Shown: positions 1 to 5,536 of the stretch, piece after piece
Position numbering within the stretch: the first letter of the stretch is position 1
How the letters are laid out: every line of letters starts with the position of its first letter
Assembly (NCBI GenBank): GCA_945886995.1
Contig: CAMCZJ010000041.1
Coordinates: forward strand, 1 to 17,361
Length of the DNA stretch: 17,361 bases
Direction of reading: 5' to 3'
Source: Asaia bogorensis
GTDB taxonomy: Bacteria; Pseudomonadota; Alphaproteobacteria; Acetobacterales; Acetobacteraceae
Program-made: the position numbers and the translations under genes
Notes under the pieces: model-generated
Seen by the model: the letters and a program-made list of their open reading frames with translations, nothing else
Told to the model about the DNA's origin: nothing
The model's database searches: none

Positions 1-291
1 GAAGAAGAATTGCCGCAATTGCAGAAGGAAAAGGTCGGCCCGCCACCTTCCCCAGCGCTGGTGGCGCTGCTCAAGGTGCTGCTGGCCGCGAAGTCCGAGG
101 AGCACGATGTCGCACCCCGCTTGCTCGCTTCCAGCGATGATCTGGAAAAGCTGGCCACCGGGCAGGAAGATGTGCCGGCACTGCATGGCTGGCGGCGGGA
201 AGTGTTTGGGGAGGCCGCTTTGGCGCTGCGGTCTGGCCAATTGGCGCTTGGGGTGGATGGCAGGCGGGTGAAGCTGATCCCGGCGGGTTAA
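1..291 (+). CDS. rnd: Ribonuclease D, C-terminal part (5' truncated)
   Basis: The frame is open from the first base, so the gene begins outside the window; 96 residues and a TAA stop are visible. The segment looks like the C-terminal helical (HRDC-like) region of ribonuclease D: a proline-rich lead, a helix PALVALLKVLLAAKSEEHDV, then VAPRLLASSDDLEKLA and an LHGWRREVFGEAALAL helix, ending with a short basic strand. RNase D is a 3'-5' exoribonuclease of the DEDD family that trims tRNA precursors and other small RNAs in the cytoplasm. The catalytic DEDD residues would lie upstream and cannot be checked. The stop overlaps by 4 nt the stop of the convergent membrane-protein gene. The identification rests on the overall pattern of this one domain, so another HRDC protein is possible but less likely. 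Confidence 0.8.
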   Translation, partial: EEELPQLQKEKVGPPPSPALVALLKVLLAAKSEEHDVAPRLLASSDDLEKLATGQEDVPALHGWRREVFGEAALALRSGQLALGVDGRRVKLIPAG

Positions 292-638
292 CCCGCTGGG
301 TTCCAGTCAAAAAGAATTATCGCCGCCGCCGCCAGGCCCAACACGCTGAACACCATGGACAGCATGGGCCAGGCATCGCGCGGGCCGCGCATGGCAATCA
401 CAGCATTGCCAACCAAGGATACCATCACCGCCGCAATCGGCTGGGACCAATGCAATTCCCGGAACCCCCAGACAATCAGTGCAATCCAGGTGACAAACGC
501 CGCGCGCGACAGCCAAACCCAGAAGGTGGACGCGGCTTCGGAAGCCGGGCGCATTTCTGGCGCAGGGCTTTTGGAATGGATGAAGGCGCCGATCGAAAGC
601 AGCACCATGGCGGTGAAATACAGGGTCACCCCCCTCAA
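288..638 (-). CDS. Small hypothetical four-helix membrane protein
   Basis: About 116 residues with four hydrophobic stretches at roughly residues 4-20, 38-58, 67-84 and 90-110, consistent with a polytopic inner-membrane protein. I do not recognise a family and see no catalytic or metal-binding motif. The polar loop between helices 1 and 2 (SKSPAPEMRPASEAA) is the longest. The start is uncertain: TTG at 638 is the outermost allowed start (an in-frame stop lies at 708-710), with alternatives GTG at 629 and ATG at 608. None has a well-spaced Shine-Dalgarno sequence, and the ATG would cut into helix 1. The gene converges on ribonuclease D with a 4-nt overlap and is divergent from the GT4 gene across a short gap. 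Coding is supported by the open frame and the clean helix pattern. Confidence 0.6.
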   Translation of the reverse strand: MRGVTLYFTAMVLLSIGAFIHSKSPAPEMRPASEAASTFWVWLSRAAFVTWIALIVWGFRELHWSQPIAAVMVSLVGNAVIAMRGPRDAWPMLSMVFSVLGLAAAAIILFDWNPAG

Positions 639-691
639 ATGCCGAACCCGAGCCCTGCCTGCAAGGGCTTTCCTGCGCGCAAAGGTCGCCC

Positions 692-711
692 TTAGCGCTA
701 TTCCGCGCTAA
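692..711. promoter_or_regulatory. Perfect 7-bp inverted repeat in a divergent intergenic gap
   Basis: TTAGCGC (692-698) and GCGCTAA (705-711) form a perfect inverted repeat around a 6-nt centre, 9 bases before the GT4 start codon and in the 82-nt gap between divergent genes. A dyad here could be an operator or a short 5'-leader hairpin. There is no T-tract, so it is not an intrinsic terminator. The structure is seen directly; the role is inference. Confidence 0.35.
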
Positions 712-720
712 CGCTACGCC

Positions 721-1854
721 ATGACGGCCCAACCCCCCGCCCTATTGCAGGTGCTGCCCGCGCTCCGCTCCGGGGGTGTGGAACGCGGCACGCTTGAGAT
801 TGCCGAGGCGCAGATAGCCGCGGGGTTTCGCGCCATTGTGGCCTCTGCGGGTGGGGAAATGGTGCCGGCCTTGGAAGCGCTGGGCGCCAAGCACATCACC
901 CTGCCGTTGACCGCCAAATCGCCCTTCGCCCTTTGGCGCAACGCGGCTTCACTCACGGCGCTGGCGCGGGCGGAAGGGGTGGCGCTCATCCATGCGCGTT
1001 CGCGTGCGCCGGCCTGGTCGGCGCTGATGGCGGCTCGGCGCGCAGGGCTGCCCTTCGTCACCACCTATCACGGCGCCTATAATGAAGGCTTCCCCGGCAA
1101 GCGCTTCTATAATTCCGTGATGGCGCGCGGGGATCGCGTGATTGCCATCAGCCATTTCATCGCCGATCTGATCCGCGCCCGGCATGGGGTGGAGGAGGCT
1201 AGGTTGCGTGTGATCCCACGCGGTGTGGACCCCAGGCGCTTTGACCCTGGTTTGGTGAGCGCCGAACGGATGGTGGCGCTCCGCACTGCCTGGGGCCTGC
1301 CTGAAGGCCGCCCGATCATCATGCTGCCGGCGCGTGTAACGCGCTGGAAAGGCCAGATGGTGCTGGTGGAAGCCATGGCCCACATGCCGGGGGATTCGCT
1401 TGCCCTGCTGGTTGGCGATGCGGAAGAACGCCCGGCCTTTCGCGCTGAATTGGAAGCCCGCATTGAAAGCCTCGGCTTGCGGGATCGCGTGCGGCTTGTA
1501 GGCCACGCCAATGACATGCCGGCGGCGCTGATGCTGGCCGATGTCGTTATTCATGCCTCCACCGATGCGGAAGCCTTTGGCCGCACCGTGATCGAAGCCC
1601 AGGCCATGGCACGGCCCGTGATTGCGAGTGACCTTGGCGCGCCCCGCGAAACCGTGGCCGAGGGTGTGACAGGCTGGCGCACCCCGCCCGGTGATGCCGC
1701 TGCACTGGCAGACGCCATTAGCAAGGTGCTGGCCCTGCCAACTGCCGAATGCGCGGCGCTTGGCGCAAGGGCGCGGGCGGCGGTGCTTTCGGGCTACACG
1801 ACTGCGGCCATGCAGGCCGCGACGATGGCCGTTTATCGGGAAGTGCTGCGATGA
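721..1854 (+). CDS. Glycosyltransferase family 4 (GT-B fold)
   Basis: A 377-residue retaining GT-B glycosyltransferase of the usual GT4 length. The N-terminal acceptor domain opens with LLQVLPALRSGGVERGTLEI, the usual GGxER-type opening of this family. The C-terminal nucleotide-sugar domain carries LPARVTRWKGQMVLVEAM and the E-x7-E signature at E284 and E292 within EAFGRTVIEAQAM, followed by the usual PVIASDLGAPRE and a late GYT helix. It should transfer a sugar from an NDP-sugar at the cytoplasmic face of the inner membrane; donor and acceptor cannot be read from the sequence. Its stop overlaps the start of the GT9 gene by 4 nt (ATGA), so the pair is very likely translationally coupled, which points to lipopolysaccharide core or another surface glycan. 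No transmembrane segment is evident. An ATG right after the divergent gap is the start chosen. Confidence 0.9.
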   Translation: MTAQPPALLQVLPALRSGGVERGTLEIAEAQIAAGFRAIVASAGGEMVPALEALGAKHITLPLTAKSPFALWRNAASLTALARAEGVALIHARSRAPAWSALMAARRAGLPFVTTYHGAYNEGFPGKRFYNSVMARGDRVIAISHFIADLIRARHGVEEARLRVIPRGVDPRRFDPGLVSAERMVALRTAWGLPEGRPIIMLPARVTRWKGQMVLVEAMAHMPGDSLALLVGDAEERPAFRAELEARIESLGLRDRVRLVGHANDMPAALMLADVVIHASTDAEAFGRTVIEAQAMARPVIASDLGAPRETVAEGVTGWRTPPGDAAALADAISKVLALPTAECAALGARARAAVLSGYTTAAMQAATMAVYREVLR

Positions 1855-2777
1855 AGCCGCGCATCCTGGTGATCAAACTCGGCGCACTTGGGGATTTTGC
1901 GCAGGCTTTCGGGCCTTTTGCGGCGATCAGGGCGAATCATCCGGGGGCGGAGATCACGCTGCTGACCACGCCGCCCTTCGCCCCCCTCGCGCGCCAAGCA
2001 CCCTGGTTTGATCAGGTTTGGGAGAATGGCCGGCCGCGGGGCCTCGCCGCGCTTTGGGCCTTGCGCCGGCAATTGCGCGCGGCGCGGTTTGACCGGGTTT
2101 ATGATTTGCAGACCTCTGACAGGTCATCGCGCTATCGCTGGCTGGTTGGGCGCGGCGTGGAATGGTCCGGCATTGCTGCGGGCGCTTCCCATCCGCATGC
2201 CAATCCGCGCCGCGATTTCATGCACACGGTCGAACGCCAGCGGGAGCAATTGGCGATGGCCGGCATCAGCCATTTCCCGGCGCCAGAACTTGCCTGGTTG
2301 GATGCCGATATCACGCGCTTCGCCTTGCCTGAGCACTTTGCACTGCTGATCCCGGGTGCCTCCCCCGGCAGGCCGGCCAAGCGTTGGCCCGTCGCGAATT
2401 TCGCAGCCTTGGCGGCGGCGCTGGATATCCCCGCCGTGATCCTGGGCGGCCCGGCCGAAGCCAGCCTGGGCGCAGCGATCACGCAAACCACCCCCGGCGC
2501 GCGTGACCTGACGGGCAAGACAAGCTTCGCCGATATCGCGGCGCTCGCCCGCCGCGCGGCCTTTTGCATCGGCAATGACACGGGCCCAACCCATCTGGCC
2601 GCCGTGGCCGGCTGCCCGACGCTCGCCCTGTTTGGTGAGGATAGCGACCCCGCGCTTTGCGCCCCGCGCGGCCCGCATGTGGCCGTGCTCCGCCACTTGC
2701 CCCTTTCCGCGCTGCCCCCGGCGGAAGTACAGGCCGCGCTTCAGGAATTGATCAATCAACCCGCCGCAACGGCTTGA
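1851..2777 (+). CDS. Glycosyltransferase family 9, heptosyltransferase-like
   Basis: A 308-residue protein of the ADP-heptose:LPS heptosyltransferase (GT9) family. The N-terminus has the family motif KLGALGDFAQA (residues 9-19). The C-terminal half has LIPGASPGRPAKRWP, a VILGGPAE strand, and the donor-site motif GNDTGPTHLAAVAGCPTLAL, with N242, D243, T244, G245 and H248 all kept, then LFGEDSDP. GT9 enzymes add heptose or related sugars to the lipopolysaccharide inner core at the cytoplasmic face of the inner membrane. The length is slightly below that of enterobacterial WaaC/WaaF. The start is the ATG in the ATGA overlap with the GT4 stop. A longer frame begins inside the GT4 gene, but the KPRILVIKLG strand is the natural beginning. 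The substrate may not be heptose, so no symbol is given. Confidence 0.88.
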   Translation: MKPRILVIKLGALGDFAQAFGPFAAIRANHPGAEITLLTTPPFAPLARQAPWFDQVWENGRPRGLAALWALRRQLRAARFDRVYDLQTSDRSSRYRWLVGRGVEWSGIAAGASHPHANPRRDFMHTVERQREQLAMAGISHFPAPELAWLDADITRFALPEHFALLIPGASPGRPAKRWPVANFAALAAALDIPAVILGGPAEASLGAAITQTTPGARDLTGKTSFADIAALARRAAFCIGNDTGPTHLAAVAGCPTLALFGEDSDPALCAPRGPHVAVLRHLPLSALPPAEVQAALQELINQPAATA

Positions 2778-2834
2778 CCCGGAAGGGGCCTCTGCCCATG
2801 GTCCGGCCTGCTTTCAACCCATAGGACGCTGTTC

Positions 2835-4769
2835 ATGCCCGCGATTACCCTGCCCGATGGTTCCATCCGCCAATTTGACGGCGCGGTGACGGGCACCACT
2901 ATCGCGGCTTCGATTGGCCCGGGCCTGGCCAAGGCAGCGCTTGCCATGGAAGTGGATGGCAAGCTGCGCGATCTTTCGGCCAGCATCACCCAGGACGCCA
3001 AGCTGCGCTTCATCACGCGGCGCGACCCAGAAGCGCTGGAGATGATCCGCCATGATTGCGCGCATGTGCTGGCGGAAGCCGTGCAGGCGCTTTACCCCGG
3101 CACGCAAGTCACCATTGGCCCTTCGATCGAAAACGGCTTCTATTACGATTTCGCCCGCAATGATCCCTTCACGCCGGATGATTTCGCCAAGATCGAGGCG
3201 AAGATGCGCGAAATCATCGCGCGTAATGACGCCTTTATGCGCGAAGAATGGGACCGCGAAGATGCGATTCGCTTCTTCACCGACAAGGGTGAACGCTACA
3301 AGGCGGAATTGATTCAGGATTTGCCGAAATCCGAAATCATCAGCATCTACAAGCAAGGCGCCTGGACCGATCTCTGCCGCGGCCCGCATATGCGCGGCAC
3401 GGGCGATATCGGCACCGCCTTCAAGCTGATGAAAGTGGCCGGCGCCTATTGGCGCGGCGATCATCGCAACGCCATGCTAAGCCGGATTTATGGCACCGCC
3501 TGGCGCGATCAGAAGGAACTCGACGCCTATTTGTTGCAGTTGGAAGAAGCGGAAAAGCGCGACCACCGCAAGATCGGCAAGGAAATGGGCCTATTTCATT
3601 TGCAGGATGAGGCTGTCGGCTCGGTCTTCTGGCACCCCAAGGGCTGGCGGCTCTATCGCACGGTGGAAGCCTATATGCGCCGCCGCCTGGATATCGCCGA
3701 TTATCAGGAAGTGAAGACACCGCAGCTGGTGGATCGGAAGCTTTGGGAAGCTTCCGGGCATTGGGAAAAATTCCGCGAAAACATGTTCGTCGCCCGCGTG
3801 GAAGACGAGGATGAAAAAGACCGCGTGCTGGCGCTGAAGCCGATGAACTGCCCCTGCCATGTGCAGATTTTCAATCAGGGCTTGCGTTCCTATCGCGAAT
3901 TGCCACTGCGCATGGCGGAATTCGGCGCTTGCCATCGCTATGAACCCTCAGGCGCGCTGCACGGCATCATGCGCGTGCGCAGCTTCGTCCAGGATGATGC
4001 GCATATTTTCTGCGCGGAAGAACAAATTGCGGATGAGACGGTGCGCTTCGTCGCGCTTTTGTCTTCCATCTATCGCGATTTCGGCTTTACCGAAGTCCGC
4101 GTGAAATTCTCCGACCGCCCGGCGCGGCGTGCGGGGACGGATGCGGTGTGGGACCAGGCGGAAGGCGCGCTGAAAGACGCCTGCCGCATTGCGGGCGTTG
4201 AGTATGAATTGAACCCTGGCGAGGGCGCCTTTTACGGCCCCAAGCTGGAATTCGTGCTGCGCGATGCGATTGGCCGCGATTGGCAATGCGGCACGCTGCA
4301 AGTGGATTTCGTGCTGCCGGAACGGCTGGATGCGGAATATGTCGCCGAAGATGGCACCCGCCGCCGCCCCGTCATGCTGCACCGCGCCATATTGGGGTCT
4401 TTTGAGCGCTTCCTTGGCATTTTGATCGAAGAACATGCGGGGCGCTTCCCGCTATGGCTCGCCCCAGTTCAGGTGGTGGTCGCAACCATTGTGGATGAAG
4501 CCGCCCCCTTCGCCCGCCAGGCCGCCGCCGCGTTGCAAAAGGCTGGCGTCGCGGCCTCACTTGACCTTCGCAATGAGAAAATCAACCGCAAGGTGGTGGA
4601 TCACATTGACCAGCGCGTGCCCATCCTGGCCGTGATTGGCCGGCGAGAGGCTGAGGAAGGCACCATTGTGCTCCGCCGCCTGCCGGGGCGGGATCAGGAA
4701 ACGCTGAAGCTTGCCGATGCCGTGGCTTTGTTGGCTGCGGAGGCAACGCCGCCCGATTTGCGCGCCTGA
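2835..4769 (+). CDS. thrS: Threonyl-tRNA synthetase
   Basis: A full-length class II synthetase of 644 residues that charges tRNA-Thr with threonine in the cytoplasm. Order of domains: TGS (about 1-62), the editing domain with H73xxxH77 and D179/C181/H185, the catalytic core (about 250-540) and the anticodon-binding domain starting near FPLWLAPVQVVV. The editing residues match the E. coli ones, so deacylation of Ser-tRNA-Thr should be intact. The three zinc ligands are C339 (in MNCPCH), H390 (in QDDAHIF) and H516 (in LHRAILGSFERF). Motif 2 (ACHRYEPSGALHGIMRVR) is complete. The ATG is preceded by AGGA at 2823-2826 with an 8-nt spacer. The gene starts 57 nt after the GT9 stop and is followed by infC, the common bacterial thrS-infC order. 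Confidence 0.98.
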   Translation: MPAITLPDGSIRQFDGAVTGTTIAASIGPGLAKAALAMEVDGKLRDLSASITQDAKLRFITRRDPEALEMIRHDCAHVLAEAVQALYPGTQVTIGPSIENGFYYDFARNDPFTPDDFAKIEAKMREIIARNDAFMREEWDREDAIRFFTDKGERYKAELIQDLPKSEIISIYKQGAWTDLCRGPHMRGTGDIGTAFKLMKVAGAYWRGDHRNAMLSRIYGTAWRDQKELDAYLLQLEEAEKRDHRKIGKEMGLFHLQDEAVGSVFWHPKGWRLYRTVEAYMRRRLDIADYQEVKTPQLVDRKLWEASGHWEKFRENMFVARVEDEDEKDRVLALKPMNCPCHVQIFNQGLRSYRELPLRMAEFGACHRYEPSGALHGIMRVRSFVQDDAHIFCAEEQIADETVRFVALLSSIYRDFGFTEVRVKFSDRPARRAGTDAVWDQAEGALKDACRIAGVEYELNPGEGAFYGPKLEFVLRDAIGRDWQCGTLQVDFVLPERLDAEYVAEDGTRRRPVMLHRAILGSFERFLGILIEEHAGRFPLWLAPVQVVVATIVDEAAPFARQAAAALQKAGVAASLDLRNEKINRKVVDHIDQRVPILAVIGRREAEEGTIVLRRLPGRDQETLKLADAVALLAAEATPPDLRA

Positions 4770-4886
4770 CGCCACAACCACGGAAGATTTAATGAGGCCG
4801 TGGCGGCAAAGCCCATGCAAAACTTGCAGCATGCCGCCCAAAAGCCCATAAATACGCCGTTCTGATAACCACGACAGGAGAGTATC
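4770..4886 (+). promoter_or_regulatory. Structured thrS-infC intergenic leader
   Basis: These 117 bases hold several overlapping inverted repeats that cannot all form at once. CGCCAC (4770-4775) can pair with GTGGCG (4800-4805); CCACGG (4778-4783) can pair with CCGTGG (4798-4803); GGCGGCA (4802-4808) can pair with TGCCGCC (4832-4838); and inside that last loop TGCAA/TTGCA (4816-4820/4824-4828) competes with CATGC/GCATG (4814-4818/4829-4833). No T-tract follows the last stem, so it does not look like a simple intrinsic terminator. Mutually exclusive stems of this kind fit an attenuation or translational-control leader for infC, or an mRNA-processing site. Pairing is seen in the sequence; the regulatory role is inference. 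Confidence 0.4.
4824..4852 (+). promoter_or_regulatory. Possible sigma-70-like promoter for infC
   Basis: TTGCAG (4824-4829) and CATAAA (4847-4852) are separated by 17 nt and could serve as -35 and -10 elements, placing a transcript start near 4860 and leaving a leader of roughly 27 nt. The match to consensus is only partial (three of six and four of six), so this is a weak call. If real, this transcript would lack the upstream inverted repeats, giving infC a structured read-through message and a short promoter-proximal one. Confidence 0.25.
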
Positions 4887-4889
4887 ATA
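4876..4889 (+). promoter_or_regulatory. Ribosome binding site and ATA start codon of infC
   Basis: AGGAG (4876-4880) lies 6 nt before ATA (4887-4889), which is in frame with the whole IF3 protein. The same frame is closed by TAA at 4866-4868, and between that stop and the internal ATG at 4998 there is no ATG, GTG or TTG. ATC at 4884 is also in frame but sits only 3 nt from AGGAG, so ATA has the better spacing. Confidence 0.75.
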
Positions 4890-5432
4890 GCTCGACCCCC
4901 TCTGCCCGCCGCCCAGCAGGCCCCCGCGCGTGAAGGCCCGCGTATCAATGATGAAATCCGCGTCCCTCAGGTCCGCCTGATTGATGACGCCGGAGAGATG
5001 ATCGGCGTCATGTCCGCCCGCGAAGCGCTGATCCGCGCTTACGATCTCGGCCTGGACCTGGTGGAAATCTCGCCCAATGCTGTGCCGCCTGTCTGCAAAA
5101 TCCTGGATTACGGGAAATACAAATACGAGCAGCAGAAGAAGGCGAATGAGGCGCGCAAGAAGCAGAAGGTCGTCGAAATCAAGGAAATCAAGGTTCGACC
5201 GAATATTGATGACCATGATTACGATGTGAAGATGAAGCAGATGAAGAACTTCATCGGCGAAGGCGACAAGGTGAAGGTAACGCTGCGCTTCCGTGGCCGC
5301 GAAATGGCGCACCAGGAATTGGGCGTGAAGGTGCTGGAACGTATCCGCAGCGACCTGACTGAATTGGTGAAGGTCGAACAAATGCCCAAGCTCGAAAATC
5401 GCCAGATGGTGATGGTGATCTCGCCGAAATAG
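4887..5432 (+). CDS. infC: Translation initiation factor IF-3, ATA start
   Basis: IF-3 binds the 30S subunit, keeps it apart from 50S and checks the start codon-initiator tRNA match. From the ATA the protein is 181 residues, about the length of E. coli IF-3 (180). The N-terminal domain begins with the family hallmark RINDEIRVPQVRLID (residues 19-33), continues with EALIRAYDLGLDLVEISPNA and ends in the lysine-rich linker helix (YKYEQQKKANEARKKQK). The C-terminal domain has EIKEIKVRPNIDDHDYDVK, KVTLRFRGREMAHQELG and a final MVMVISPK strand. The first ATG (4998, residue 38) would delete the conserved N-terminal strand, so it is rejected. E. coli infC also uses a rare start (AUU) through which IF-3 represses itself; the same feedback is expected here but is inferred. 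rpmI-rplT, often found downstream in other bacteria, are absent. Confidence 0.93.
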   Translation: MARPPLPAAQQAPAREGPRINDEIRVPQVRLIDDAGEMIGVMSAREALIRAYDLGLDLVEISPNAVPPVCKILDYGKYKYEQQKKANEARKKQKVVEIKEIKVRPNIDDHDYDVKMKQMKNFIGEGDKVKVTLRFRGREMAHQELGVKVLERIRSDLTELVKVEQMPKLENRQMVMVISPK

Positions 5433-5434
5433 GC

Positions 5435-5474
5435 ATTCAGCAGGCTACGCATTTCAACAGCCTGCTGAATTTTT
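5435..5474 (+). terminator. Intrinsic terminator of infC
   Basis: ATTCAGCAGGCT (5435-5446) pairs perfectly with AGCCTGCTGAAT (5459-5470) across a 12-nt loop, and the stem runs straight into TTTTT (5470-5474). It begins 2 nt after the infC stop. The 12-bp stem and T-tract make it a clear Rho-independent terminator on the + strand, which also means infC is the last gene of its transcript. Confidence 0.92.
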
Positions 5475-5496
5475 GATGGGTCGCATTTTCCGAGCC

Positions 5497-5516
5497 GCCA
5501 AGTGTGCCCACTTGGC
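5497..5516. terminator. Hairpin between convergent genes, possible second terminator
   Basis: GCCAAGTG (5497-5504) and CACTTGGC (5509-5516) form a perfect 8-bp stem with a 4-nt loop TGCC, between the infC terminator and the end of the sensor-kinase gene. No good T-tract follows on either strand, so it may aid Rho-dependent ending or 3'-end protection of the kinase message. The structure is certain; the function is inferred. Confidence 0.5.
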
Positions 5517-5536
5517 TTGATCAGGCGACATAAGGC

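Noticed and set aside
949..1554. 201-codon open frame opposite the GT4 gene
   Set aside because: His/Arg/Gln-rich composition typical of an antisense frame in GC-rich DNA; the + strand is a complete glycosyltransferase.
1749..2777. Longer GT9 protein starting inside the GT4 gene
   Set aside because: The added residues have no GT9 similarity; the ATGA start at 1851 leads directly into the family's first beta-strand.
4998..5432. IF-3 starting at the first ATG
   Set aside because: It would remove the conserved RINDEIR strand encoded in frame upstream, and it lacks the strong Shine-Dalgarno that precedes ATA at 4887.
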